This document shows positions 25,934 through 35,626 of a DNA stretch of 64,000 bases, piece after piece (the first letter of the stretch is position 1; the number at the start of each line of letters is the position of its first letter). The notes beneath the pieces were generated by a model that ran no database searches, had not been told where the DNA came from, and saw only the letters and a list, made by a program, of their open reading frames with translations. The stretch spans positions 5,062,700-5,126,699 of the forward strand of contig NZ_CP011382.1 in the NCBI RefSeq assembly GCF_000734895.2. The letters run 5' to 3'. The position numbers and the translations under genes are program-made. This stretch comes from Calothrix sp. 336/3 (GTDB taxonomy: Bacteria; Cyanobacteriota; Cyanobacteriia; Cyanobacteriales; Nostocaceae).

Positions 25934-25995
25934 GTAGGGGCGGGTTCACGATATATTCGTGAATGGTTGGAGCATATTTGTAAACCCACCCTTAG
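25934..25995. repeat. Palindromic dispersed-type element near the 3' end of ychF
   Basis: Outer arms GGGCGGGTT (from 25938) and AACCCACCC (25983-25991) pair with one mismatch. Inside, TTCACGA (25945-25951) and TCGTGAA (25957-25963) pair perfectly. The GGGGCGGGTT ... AACCC form is one I recall as repeated in Nostocales. It may also serve as a terminator for ychF. Confidence 0.6.
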
Positions 25996-26013
25996 AAGTA
26001 CGGATTTCGTGAG

Positions 26014-27105
26014 TTACACATTGAATCGGAATAACATCACATCACCTTCTTGCACAGTATATTCTTTTCCCTCACTGCGAACTAGTCCTTTTTCTTTAGC
26101 TGCACCCATAGAACCACAGGTGACTAAATCATTGTAAGCAACAGTTTCAGCCCGAATAAATCCTCGCTCAAAATCACTGTGAATCACCCCTGCTGCTTGG
26201 GGTGCAGACATTCCGGTGTGAATTGTCCAAGCGCGAGTTTCCTTGGGTCCTGTGGTAAAGTAGGTACGTAGACCGAGTAAGGCGTAGGTAGCGTTAATTA
26301 AGGATTTTAATCCACCTTCTTCCACACCTAAGGAAGCGAGAAAATCGGCTCTATCTTCTGCGGGTAATTCTACTAATTCTGATTCTACTTGGGCAGAGAC
26401 AATTACTACTTGAGCATTTTCTTGGGCAGCAACTTCTCTGACTTTTTCCACAAAAGCATTACCTGTGGCTAAATCGTCTTCAGAAACATTTGCACCATAG
26501 ATAATGGGTTTGCTAGTGAGTAACCCTAGGGGTTTAATTATCTCTAATTCGTCTGCATTCAAAGCAACTTGACGTACAGATTTACCCTCATTTAAAGCGG
26601 CAGCAATTTTTTCTAGTATGGCTATTTCTACCTGTGCTTCTTTACTTGTGCGTGCAAGTTTGCGAGTACGTTCAATGCGTCGCTCAATTTGTGATAAATC
26701 AGCTAAACCAAGTTCTAAATTAATTATTTCAATATCCCGTACTGGGTCAACGGAACCAGCGACATGGATGATATCATCATTTTCAAAACAACGCACTACT
26801 TGGACGATCGCGTCTACTTCTCGAATATGGGAAAGAAATTGGTTTCCTAAACCCTCACCCTGACTTGCACCCTTTACCAAACCTGCAATATCCACAAATT
26901 CTACCCGTGCAGGAATCACCTGTGCAGAACTGGAGATTTTCGCCAAAACATTCAGGCGATCGTCTGGTACTGCAACCACTCCGACATTGGGTTCAATTGT
27001 ACAAAAGGGAAAGTTGGCAGCTTCAGCTTTAGCATTTGCCACTAAAGCATTAAATAAAGTAGATTTGCCTACGTTGGGTAGTCCGACAATACCGGCTCTT
27101 AACAT
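26014..27105 (-). CDS. ychF: YchF, Obg-like ATPase
   Basis: YchF/OLA1 is a P-loop NTPase that hydrolyses ATP, binds ribosomes and has a redox-sensitive role in stress. The 363-residue protein has G1 GLPNVGKST, G3 DIAGLVKGAS and the YchF-type replacement of the G4 GTP-specificity motif (YGANVSEDD instead of NKxD). The coiled-coil insert (about 140-200) and the C-terminal TGS domain (RAWTIHTGMSAPQAAGVIH, ending VMLFRFNV) are present. It is a single gene with an ATG at 27105, divergent from the decarboxylase. Confidence 0.96.
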   Translation of the reverse strand: MLRAGIVGLPNVGKSTLFNALVANAKAEAANFPFCTIEPNVGVVAVPDDRLNVLAKISSSAQVIPARVEFVDIAGLVKGASQGEGLGNQFLSHIREVDAIVQVVRCFENDDIIHVAGSVDPVRDIEIINLELGLADLSQIERRIERTRKLARTSKEAQVEIAILEKIAAALNEGKSVRQVALNADELEIIKPLGLLTSKPIIYGANVSEDDLATGNAFVEKVREVAAQENAQVVIVSAQVESELVELPAEDRADFLASLGVEEGGLKSLINATYALLGLRTYFTTGPKETRAWTIHTGMSAPQAAGVIHSDFERGFIRAETVAYNDLVTCGSMGAAKEKGLVRSEGKEYTVQEGDVMLFRFNV

Positions 27106-27250
27106 TTTCGCTATATACTATTTCAAGTTTGCAGTCCAGAGGTTATCTTAACTGACTTGGGCACTCTGTTGTGTCATGAGATGTTATTTCGCAGAGATAG
27201 TCTTTCTTCGTTGAGATATAAATTAGTCTTGACCTTGATAAATTTGAAAA

Positions 27251-28714
27251 ATGCTTAATCAAAAGCAAACACCCCTTTTAGATGCCCTGAAAGTCAACGC
27301 AGAGCGTTTTCATGCAGCTTTTTACACTCCTGGACATAAACAAGGGCGGGGAATTTCTCCCCAATTAGCAGAGATATTTGGTAGAGATATTTTCCGTCAT
27401 GATTTGCCAGAGTTAGCGGAGTTAGATAATCTTTTTGCACCCTGCGGAGTTATCCAAGCAGCACAGGAATTAGCTGCTGCTCTATTTGGTGCTAGTCATA
27501 GCTGGTTTTTGGCGAATGGTTCTACCTGTGGAATTGAGGCGGCAATTTTAGCTACCTGTGGGGATGGGGATAAAATTCTTTTACCTAGGAATGTTCACTC
27601 ATCAGCGATCGCCGGTTTAATTCTTTCCGGAGCAATGCCGATTTTTCTCAATCCGGAATACGACACCACCCTGGATATTGCCCACAGTATCACACCCCAA
27701 ACCGTCGCCACTGCCCTAGAAAAACATCCTGATGCCAAAGCTGTGATGATGGTATACCCCACCTATTACGGTGTTTGTGGTGATGTGCAGGCGATCGCCA
27801 ATATTGCCCATGAATATCATATTCCTCTGTTGGTAGATGAAGCCCACGGCGCACACTTTGCCTTTCATCCGGAATTACCCCTCTCAGCCCTCGCTGCTGG
27901 TGCAGACTTAACTGTACAATCTATCCATAAAACCCTCGGTGCTTTTACCCAAGCTTCCATGTTGCACCTTCAGGGAAATAGAATTAACCGCGATCGCCTA
28001 CGTCAAGCTTTACAACTTGTCCAATCTACCAGCCCTAGCTATCTTCTCCTAGCTTCCCTAGATGCTGCTCGCCAACAAATGGCAATCTCTGGCAAAGAGC
28101 TTCTTACCCATACCCTAGAACTTGCTCACCTGGCTCGCACCCACATTTCCTTACCCTCCTTCTTTCCCCTAACTCCTGGCTCTTGCCTTGATTCGACTCG
28201 TCTGACTATCAATGTCTCCTCTCTGGGTATGACAGGTTTTGTCGCTGAGGAAATCCTGGATGAAAAATATGCTGTCACCCCGGAATTTGCCTCCCTAAAA
28301 CACCTGACATTTATTATCTCCATCGGTAATACCCAGGAAGATATTCAACGACTCATTGATAGCTTGAGTAGACTTACCCAAGAATATGGTTCTGAAAAAT
28401 TTACCTCCCAACAGCCGATTTTGTGGGAGAATCTTTTCAAGGTGGATGACTATGTGCAAATTTCTCCCAGAAGCGCATTTTTTGCCCCCCATCAGATATT
28501 ACCTATCCGTGAAACAATTGGTCATATCTGTGCAGAAACCATCTGTCCCTATCCTCCGGGGATTCCCGTCTTAATGCCTGGGGAAGTCATTACCCTAGAA
28601 ACGATAGAATATTTGCAGACAGTTAAAAATTGCGGTGGATTTGTCACAGGTTGTACAGATGGAACCTTGGCAAATATCAAAGTGGTGAAAGTTTATCAAC
28701 GAGTGCCCTTATAA
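27251..28714 (+). CDS. Orn/Lys/Arg decarboxylase-family PLP enzyme
   Basis: This fold-I PLP enzyme belongs to the major group of ornithine/lysine/arginine decarboxylases. The 487-residue protein is shorter than the inducible enterobacterial enzymes because it lacks the N-terminal wing domain. The PLP lysine sits in SIHKTLGAFTQASMLH, the cofactor Asp in LLVDEAHGAHFAFH, and the NGSTCGIEAAI loop binds the PLP phosphate. The C-terminal domain ends CTDGTLANIKVVK. It lies divergent from ychF and convergent with speA, and together with that gene suggests polyamine production. The amino acid used cannot be told from sequence. Confidence 0.88.
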   Translation: MLNQKQTPLLDALKVNAERFHAAFYTPGHKQGRGISPQLAEIFGRDIFRHDLPELAELDNLFAPCGVIQAAQELAAALFGASHSWFLANGSTCGIEAAILATCGDGDKILLPRNVHSSAIAGLILSGAMPIFLNPEYDTTLDIAHSITPQTVATALEKHPDAKAVMMVYPTYYGVCGDVQAIANIAHEYHIPLLVDEAHGAHFAFHPELPLSALAAGADLTVQSIHKTLGAFTQASMLHLQGNRINRDRLRQALQLVQSTSPSYLLLASLDAARQQMAISGKELLTHTLELAHLARTHISLPSFFPLTPGSCLDSTRLTINVSSLGMTGFVAEEILDEKYAVTPEFASLKHLTFIISIGNTQEDIQRLIDSLSRLTQEYGSEKFTSQQPILWENLFKVDDYVQISPRSAFFAPHQILPIRETIGHICAETICPYPPGIPVLMPGEVITLETIEYLQTVKNCGGFVTGCTDGTLANIKVVKVYQRVPL

Positions 28715-28872
28715 TAACTTGCGACATAAATTGTGTATGCAGAAATTGGAAAATTCTCTTTCTCCCTGTTTTCTGCTGCCTTAGTTCTAAGTAGTCAACT
28801 CGACATACTATCACCCCTAGATTGGAGAGGGAGCAAGGGTTTTGATGTTCCCCAGTTCCCATTCCTCCGAAC

Positions 28873-30888
28873 CTAAGGATACAAATAGGTATATCTTCTG
28901 AGACTTTGTTCGTAGGTTTGTAGCAATCGCTGGGATTCAGCGAGGGTAATGCGTTTTTCCTCTAACGCTTTTTCACAGCGCTGGCGAATATTTTCCACCA
29001 TATCTTCCGAGTCGTATTGTACATAACTAACAACTTCGCTCATGGTGTCCCCTTTGACTACGTGTTCAATTTGGTAACCTTTGGGTGTGAGCTGAATATG
29101 TACTGCGTTGGTATCACCAAACAAGTTATGTAAATTACCCATAATTTCTTGGTATGCTCCATTGAGGAACATTCCTAGATAGTATGGTTCACCGGGTTGA
29201 AACTCGTGCAATTCCAGAACAGATTTAACATCACGCAAATCGATAAAACGGTCAATTTTGCCGTCACTATCACAGGTTAAGTCTGCTAAAATACCCCTAC
29301 GATTTGGTTCTTCACTCAAGCGATGAATGGGCATGATGGGGAATAGTTGGTCGATCGCCCAACAATCCGGTGCCGATTGAAACACTGACAGATTCACGTA
29401 ATAGATGGAAGCCATGATTTTTTCTAAGTCTTCCAACTCATCAGGTACGTAATCTAATTTTCTAATAATACTGAGAATTTTGTGGCAACAAGCCCAGTAT
29501 AGACGTTCAGCTTTAGCCCGTTCGGTGAGAGTGAGAATTCCCAGATTGAAACGACTGATAGCTTCTTCTTTAAATTGAGCAGCGTCGTGGTAAAACTCCT
29601 GGAAATTTTCGTCGTTAATAGATTGATAGGTTTCCCAGAGATAGGTAATAACTGGGGGTTCTCCTTCCTTGGGTGGTTCTGGTGTTTCCGCGATAATTTC
29701 GCTGGTACTGAGAACATCAAAGATGAGAACAGACTGATGGGAGGCGATCGCCCTGCCACTTTCACTGATTAAGGTGGGTACGGCAATGTTGCGCTCCGTA
29801 CAAGTATCTTTTAACTCCGCCACAATATCATTGGCGTAGTTCTGCATATTATAGTTTTTTGAGGCATAGAAATTGGTTTGGGAACCGTCATAATCGACAC
29901 CTAAACCACCACCCACATCTAAGTATTTCATGTCTGCACCCAAGGCTGCTAATTCGACATAAATTCGACTAGCTTCTTGGATTGCATCTTTGATGACATT
30001 AATTGCGGAGATTTGAGAACCGACGTGGAAATGCAGTAGCTGCAAGGAACCTAACAGGTTTGCATCCCGTAACTTATCAACTGCTTGGATAATTTCCGGA
30101 ATTGTTAAGCCAAACTTCGCGCGATCGCCACTGGAAGTCCCCCAACGTCCCATTCCCTGGGTACTGAGTTTTGCTCGCACCCCGACAATCGGTTGAATTC
30201 CCAACTGACGACTGACTTCAATAACTAAATCAACCTCTTCTACCTGCTCTAGCACGATAATCGGTGTTTGTCCGAGTCTCTGTGCTAACATCGCGGTTTC
30301 GATGTATTCTCGGTCTTTGTAGCCATTGCAAACAAGCAAAGCACCGGGGGTATCTAACAATGCTAGAGCAATCATCAACTCTGGCTTAGAACCAGCTTCT
30401 AATCCAAATTGATGGGGTTTACCAAAACGTACTAAATCTTCGATCAAATGACGCTGCTGATTACACTTGACAGGGAAAACCCCACGGTAAACACCAGGGT
30501 AATTATACCGAGCGATCGCCTTAGCAAAACAAGAATTTAACCGTTCTATCCGGTCTTCTAAAATATCAGAAAACCGAATCAGCAAGGGTAAACCTAAATT
30601 CCGTTGCTTCAATGCATTGACTAGCTCAAACAAATCCAAAGAACCACCGCGATCGCCTTTGGGAGAAACGGTGACATGACCAGCAGCATTAATGGAAAAA
30701 TAAGGTTGTCCCCAACCCTCAATACGGTACAAAGCTTCGCTATCTTCTATCTTCCAGGTACGAGAACCTTCTTCACTGGCAGCAGGTAGCAACAATTTCT
30801 TGTGCTTGGGATGCTTCATTTCAGCTTTTTTACCATTGGATGGAGGTTTCACCACCTCTTCTGATGTAGCAGTTGACTCAACACGCAT
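28873..30888 (-). CDS. speA: SpeA, biosynthetic arginine decarboxylase
   Basis: SpeA converts arginine to agmatine, the first step of the agmatine route to putrescine. I start at ATG 30888 (671 residues), preceded by a weak AGG site; an in-frame GTG at 30918 adds ten residues. The PLP lysine lies in FPVKCNQQRHLIEDL, the HVGSQ motif and the glycine loop YLDVGGGLGVDY bind cofactor, and the C-terminal part has the SESGRAIASH and AIDQLFPIMPIHRL blocks. The N-terminus is a Lys/Pro-rich unstructured stretch (about 40 residues). The family length is about 660. The next steps could involve the ureohydrolase at 8358. Confidence 0.95.
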   Translation of the reverse strand: MRVESTATSEEVVKPPSNGKKAEMKHPKHKKLLLPAASEEGSRTWKIEDSEALYRIEGWGQPYFSINAAGHVTVSPKGDRGGSLDLFELVNALKQRNLGLPLLIRFSDILEDRIERLNSCFAKAIARYNYPGVYRGVFPVKCNQQRHLIEDLVRFGKPHQFGLEAGSKPELMIALALLDTPGALLVCNGYKDREYIETAMLAQRLGQTPIIVLEQVEEVDLVIEVSRQLGIQPIVGVRAKLSTQGMGRWGTSSGDRAKFGLTIPEIIQAVDKLRDANLLGSLQLLHFHVGSQISAINVIKDAIQEASRIYVELAALGADMKYLDVGGGLGVDYDGSQTNFYASKNYNMQNYANDIVAELKDTCTERNIAVPTLISESGRAIASHQSVLIFDVLSTSEIIAETPEPPKEGEPPVITYLWETYQSINDENFQEFYHDAAQFKEEAISRFNLGILTLTERAKAERLYWACCHKILSIIRKLDYVPDELEDLEKIMASIYYVNLSVFQSAPDCWAIDQLFPIMPIHRLSEEPNRRGILADLTCDSDGKIDRFIDLRDVKSVLELHEFQPGEPYYLGMFLNGAYQEIMGNLHNLFGDTNAVHIQLTPKGYQIEHVVKGDTMSEVVSYVQYDSEDMVENIRQRCEKALEEKRITLAESQRLLQTYEQSLRRYTYLYP

Positions 30889-31233
30889 TTTTCCTAACCT
30901 TAAATACGTTTCACCCACGAATAAATAATGTAACTCATCTATCGGGAAACTGAATACAGAAGGATACGGATATTCATCGATTTTTTTTGATGGGTTGCTC
31001 GTGCCAGGAAATTTTGTGTCCTTGGCTACAGAAAACCTGTAAGATATCTTTCATAAACAACTGTGTCAATTTAAAAGCTTGTTGAATAAGTATTTTAATT
31101 GTGATTTTAGGCACTGAGACTTCACCATTGTTTAGATTTAAATTCAATAATTTGAAATAAAAATAAAAAATCATCCACTTATTACTTAATTTAATTCACC
31201 AATACTGATAACAAAACTGTACCAATAAAAAAT
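30889..31233. other. Intergenic, nothing recognised
   Basis: AT-rich divergent spacer between speA and the chimeric permease gene. No hairpin or gene stands out. It should contain both promoters. Confidence 0.4.
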
Positions 31234-32313
31234 ATGTCTCGTTCTCCTTGGTATTTTATTCCCACTCTCTACTTTGTTTCTGGTTTACCTTACGTCATTA
31301 TCAACACAGTATCTCCTATTCTTTACAAGAAGCTTGCAGTCGATAATCTACAGATTACTTTTTGGACAAGCTTACTTTATCTTCCCTGGGTCATAAAAAT
31401 GTTTTGGAGTCCAATTGTTGATATTTACTCCACTAAACGTCAGTGGATATTAACTACAAATTTGCTACTATTTTGTGCTTTCATCGGTACAGCTTTTTCC
31501 CTAAGATTACCTAATTTTTTCGCAATTTCTTTAATATTATTAATATTAAGCGCTTTTATCTCTGCTACCTACGATATTGCCAATGATGGCTTTTACTTAT
31601 TAACTCTCAATCCTGAACAACAAGCTTTCTTTGTCGGTATCCGCTCTTTATTCTACCGCCTAGCCACTATCTTTGCTTCCGGGTTTCTAGTGTTCTTTGC
31701 GGGTTATTTAGAAAAATACATTGCAGATAATTCATTAATCTGGATGATAGTTTTAATCTCATCTAGCTTAATTATGGCAGGCGTATTTCTCTGGCATCTC
31801 TTGATTTTACCCAAAGCACCCATTGATAAACCAAATGAAAATCAAACTCAAAACAATAACTTTATAGAAATCATTACGCTATATTTTCGTCAAGAGAGAA
31901 TCTGGGCAATCCTGGCTTTTATCTTACTGTACAGACTAGGTGAAGCCATGTTAGTGAAAATCGCCTCACTTTTCCTCTTAGATAAATCATCTGTGGGTGG
32001 TTTAGGTTTATCAACATCACCTATTGTCGATCGCGCAGCTGCCAAAGGTGACAGAGTAGCAAACGAGATTATGAATCAAGCTGTAGATTATTTGGTGACA
32101 GCAAGTAGCTCCGTGGTTGAGAGAATTTTTACCCCTGGTATTCGGTTAGAGATTGTAACTACTGGTAGTGTTTGGCAAAGTCAATGGGGAATGTGGGAAA
32201 AATTTAGTCAAGGGATGACTGGTAAATATGATTTTGTAGGTGTAATTTTACCCCGTAATGAACCTGCTTTTGGTGCTGCCTTGTTGGCAAGAAATACTTA
32301 TCAAAGTTCCTAG
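31234..32313 (+). pseudogene. Chimera: N-half of an AmpG-like MFS permease fused to the tail of an N-acetylglucosamine-kinase-type ATPase
   Basis: The single 359-codon frame joins two unrelated parts. Residues 1 to about 262 are an MFS permease of the AmpG/acetyl-CoA-transporter look with about seven hydrophobic segments, ending at the LLDKSSVGGLGLSTS loop, where such permeases normally continue for five more helices. From residue 263 (base 32020) the text switches to PIVDRAAAKGD, SSSVVERIF, LEIVTTGSVWQ and ILPRNEPAFGAALLA, the C-terminal blocks of BadF/NagK-type kinases. I infer a deletion that removed the end of one gene and the start of the next while keeping frame. Neither half looks functional alone. 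Both parent families fit cell-wall sugar recycling. An assembly error is possible. Confidence 0.75.
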
Positions 32314-32656
32314 TAATTAGAGATTTTCATAAAATATACAGATAATTAAGATAATCATCATTATTGTTGGCTGAAATTAATGTTGTCAAAACTTATTATT
32401 TTTAGTCACTAATATCGGTAGATTCAGCTTTTGGAGCTATATTTTTTAATTTAAAGTATCCAAAATTTGCAATTATTTTTGCTTCAGCATCTTGAGATTG
32501 ACTTGAAGAAACAGCCTTTCAGAAATTATGATAGCAAAAGTAATGAGTATAAGCTCCCCAACTTTTGAAAGGAGTCAGGGAGATGAGCAATTTTCAGAGA
32601 TTTAAAACACGAGCGATCGCCATGATTCTGGAGATATGAAAAATTACCCCTGGAGA
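32314..32656. other. Intergenic, nothing recognised
   Basis: 343 AT-rich bases between the chimeric gene and the convergent hypothetical gene. I see no gene, strong hairpin or repeat. Confidence 0.4.
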
Positions 32657-33019
32657 CTAATCTCCTACTGTTTCTGGATCATCAATGCGAATGTGCCAAG
32701 ATTTACCTTGATCAATAGGAGGATTAATTTTGATTATTGCTTTATTTGCAAAGAGTTTTAATTTAGTGGCGATGGTAAATAGTGCATTCTGAATAAACCA
32801 GTAACTATCTTTGCTGTGGCAATTAATCACTAGTGTTAAGACATTTGCTCTAACTGTGAAATACCAATGACAACTAGATAACAAAGTTCTAGTCACTGGA
32901 TCGCAAGCTCTAAAAAAACGTTGAACTATAGCTTCTTCTAATTGACTGAGTAATAACTCATCACGAGGAGAAATTTGATAAGCGGGTAAACCGTCAGAGG
33001 GGAGATAAGGTTTGTACAT
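32657..33019 (-). CDS. Hypothetical protein, 120 residues
   Basis: The ATG at 33019 has an AAGGAAAAG site at the right distance. The protein is soluble, starts MYKPYLPSDGLPAYQISPRD, then a helix with an Arg/Glu face, a Trp/Tyr-rich middle (CHWYFTVRANVLTLVI, DSYWFIQNA) that reads as two beta strands around a helix, and an acidic C-terminus. I do not recognise the family. Amino-acid composition and codon use look like real coding sequence. It is flanked by long AT-rich spacers on both sides. Confidence 0.6.
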   Translation of the reverse strand: MYKPYLPSDGLPAYQISPRDELLLSQLEEAIVQRFFRACDPVTRTLLSSCHWYFTVRANVLTLVINCHSKDSYWFIQNALFTIATKLKLFANKAIIKINPPIDQGKSWHIRIDDPETVGD

Positions 33020-33841
33020 AGGACTTTTCCTTTTTTAAAGGGAAAACTGTAGACGAATGCACCTATCATAAATTTTCATTCGGCAAGGTACTTTGCTTGA
33101 CAGCAAAATCAGGCGCTTTCAGCTTCGTCTTCTGAATATATTCAGTGTAGGCTGATTTTTTATATTTACCATCCACCTTGAGACGATAGTTCATCAATAC
33201 CTTTGAGTTACGGAGTTACACTCTGATAATTTTGATAATTCTATATATCTGAGTGATGAGTAGTACTTACATTTCTATTTTTACCTAAATATTGACTGAC
33301 AACTTTAGGCTATCAAGAGCAGAAAGCTTACTATAAATGCATTACAGCTATAATTGATAATCATTTAAAATCTATAATTCGTATTTTAAAAAATAGCAAA
33401 AAAACATATTTTTATACTTAACAGCAATTATTATACCGCAAATATAACCATTTTATTTATGTAGATAAATACCCAAAAAATACATATAAGTACATTGACA
33501 TATATCGACATGAATGTGTCAAATGTTGTTAAAAAAATATTAATCAACTCTTATATGTAAATATATTCCTCCTCCCGATTGTCTCAGTTGTAACGCGCTA
33601 GATTGAAGACTGTTTCTCAAAATATAAATTATCTGACATTAATTTACTAGAAGATGTAATTACTAAAGGCACTTCTTGGAAAAATTGAATTTTATATCAG
33701 ATATTTGCTTGTATGTAATTATACTTTCATGGTTTTCCCTGAATAGCCAGCAATAATCAATAACTCAATTAGAATAAAAACCTATTCCTCTCGGCACTAA
33801 GATAAGTTATTAGGAGAGATTTATATCTAATAATTCCTGTT
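33020..33841. other. 822-base AT-rich spacer
   Basis: Very AT-rich with many short A and T runs. It holds an inverted repeat, TTGACA (33495-33500) with TGTCAA (33517-33522). No coding frame is supportable, no tRNA and no IS remnant is seen. It is the longest gene-free stretch in the window. Confidence 0.5.
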
Positions 33842-34786
33842 CTATAGGGTTTCGAGTAATTTATTCTCGATGGTTTTGGTGACTAACTGATTACCCCGTA
33901 AATTCAAATGAATATGATCATGGTAGAAAGATTTGGCATCAGTTTCTTTTTGTAATATCGGGAGAAAATCTATATAGTTAATTTTTTGCTTCTGGGTAAA
34001 CTCTACTAATCTTTGTCGTGCTTGAATTTCGTAGTCACGGGAACCCTTCTCCTCTAGCTCTCGAATCAGGGGAGTCATCACTAACAGAAATTGACTCTGA
34101 TTTTCTTTGACTAAATCATGAATTTCACTAATTGCTGTCAGGTTAACTCCTACGCGATCGCCACCTTCTTGATAAACTGCTGTCATCTCTGGGATAGGCT
34201 GGGGTTTTAAAACATAACGCTGGATGACTTCTAGGATTGCCAGAGGTGGTTTGTGATCAGGATAATTGCGATCGCGCCCCACGGGTAAAGAAGTCGGTGC
34301 TGTCGCAAATAAATCATCTGTGTTGATAATTAACACCACTACCTGAGCTTGAAATGTCCCAAAACGCTTTAAGTAAGCCAGTTCATTTCTTGGTCCCCAG
34401 GAATTTGCAGAAGCATTTAATACTTCTACTTTGTCAGTATTGTTAAGCTTCGCTGACAAGAGGGACTCACGTAATAAGCTAGAAATGGTATTTTCTTGGT
34501 CTGTCCACCATCCACCATTGGCAATAGAATCACCGATGAGAAATACTCGCAAAGTCGATGATGGACGTGTCTGCTGAATTACTTCTCCCCGCATGGAATA
34601 CTGATTAATCTCAATCCGATTACCGAAACGTCGAGTCTTCTGATTCGGAGAGAGCAGATAACCAATTTGCTCATCAGTAATATAGAGCAAGGGATTGCCA
34701 AAACCAAACAGCGATCGCAATCCGACTTCCACCAATAAAAACAATCCGCTTACAGAGGCAATAATTATTACTAGTATTGTTTTCAC
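33842..34786 (-). CDS. SGNH/GDSL-family hydrolase, membrane-anchored
   Basis: A 314-residue protein with a signal anchor (residues 4-22, hydrophobic) and an extracytoplasmic SGNH hydrolase domain. Block I is FLIGDSIANGG with the nucleophile Ser, block III includes NASANSWG with the conserved Asn, and block V is DHIHLNLRGN with the Asp-x-x-His of the triad. Relatives act as esterases or acetyltransferases on polysaccharide or lipid. The start is GTG at 34786 (no better ATG). It is isolated; the substrate is unknown. Confidence 0.85.
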   Translation of the reverse strand: MKTILVIIIASVSGLFLLVEVGLRSLFGFGNPLLYITDEQIGYLLSPNQKTRRFGNRIEINQYSMRGEVIQQTRPSSTLRVFLIGDSIANGGWWTDQENTISSLLRESLLSAKLNNTDKVEVLNASANSWGPRNELAYLKRFGTFQAQVVVLIINTDDLFATAPTSLPVGRDRNYPDHKPPLAILEVIQRYVLKPQPIPEMTAVYQEGGDRVGVNLTAISEIHDLVKENQSQFLLVMTPLIRELEEKGSRDYEIQARQRLVEFTQKQKINYIDFLPILQKETDAKSFYHDHIHLNLRGNQLVTKTIENKLLETL

Positions 34787-34902
34787 CTATAAGTACCCTC
34801 AACAGTCAAAGGACATTACTCAAAAACAACACAGTTATAACAAAGGGAAACAGGAAAGCTACAAGAAAGAAGGCTTTTTTCTGATTCCTGTTACCTATCA
34901 AC

Positions 34903-34928
34903 TTGACAAAGCTTAAACAAAATATAAT
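34903..34928 (+). promoter_or_regulatory. Possible promoter of the small membrane-protein gene
   Basis: TTGACA (34903-34908) and TATAAT (34923-34928) are both perfect elements, but the gap is only 14 bases, shorter than the usual 16-18. The TATAAT alone may suffice. A 5-bp hairpin (GACCT ... AGGTC) lies in the following leader. Confidence 0.35.
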
Positions 34929-35022
34929 GAAAATAGTCACAAACAGACCTCTGCAAAGGTCAAGTAAGGCACTAAAATCGAGACGGACAGTGGGAGCGTA
35001 ACAAAAGGAGGATTACCCAACA

Positions 35023-35163
35023 ATGTCCGATTTAAACCGAGGAATCATGAAGTTCGATGGTGCAGATTCTCCCAAACTAGTGACTATTTCTACCGTACTG
35101 GTTTTGGGTTCGATCGCAGTTCTGATTATTTGGGCTGTCCAATCAGCCTATGCAGTCGGATAA
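35023..35163 (+). CDS. Small single-pass membrane protein (46 residues), photosystem-type candidate
   Basis: A strong AAAGGAGG site lies 11 bases before ATG 35023. The 46-residue product opens with a polar stretch (NRGIMKFDGADSP), then one hydrophobic helix of about 22 residues (TISTVLVLGSIAVLIIWAV) and a short tail. Size, single helix and the conserved-looking polar head resemble small photosystem subunits; I suspect the Psb35-related group but cannot prove it from memory. It is transcribed alone, with a weak terminator (35347-35375) after it. Confidence 0.65.
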   Translation: MSDLNRGIMKFDGADSPKLVTISTVLVLGSIAVLIIWAVQSAYAVG

Positions 35164-35626
35164 AAATTGCTAGCTTACTGGGTGCTAAGTGCTACAGCTG
35201 ATGGAAATACATGATGTGCAAAGCGATATTTCAATCTCCTGTGGCACAAGTATCCCTGCCATTAACTAGTAAGGAGTCATATCTCCCAGAGCGGAAAGCA
35301 ACGCTAACCTAATCAAGAAATCATGTTTAATGTGAATCAAGTCTTGAAAACCTTATGCAATGAGAGGGGTTTTTAACTCACTTCAGGCGTAAATATTAAA
35401 AAAATATTACGTTAATTTTTCAAAAAAAGACGTTTTTCTCATGTCAAAGTATCTTTAAGAACTAAATCATTGTCTATACTTTCCTTGACAAATCCCCACA
35501 TATCAGCATCTGAATTATCTACGGTTACTTAAAAATAAAAATAAAAGTATCAAAATGTACCCAAACTATGACTATTTGGGATTTTAGATTCTAGATAGAA
35601 AATAAATTTAAAATCCTGAATCCACG
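35164..35626. other. Intergenic with a weak terminator
   Basis: AAAACC (35347-35352) can pair with GGTTTT (35368-35373) ahead of a TTA run and may end the small membrane-protein message. The rest, up to the ATG at 35627, has nothing recognisable. Confidence 0.45.
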
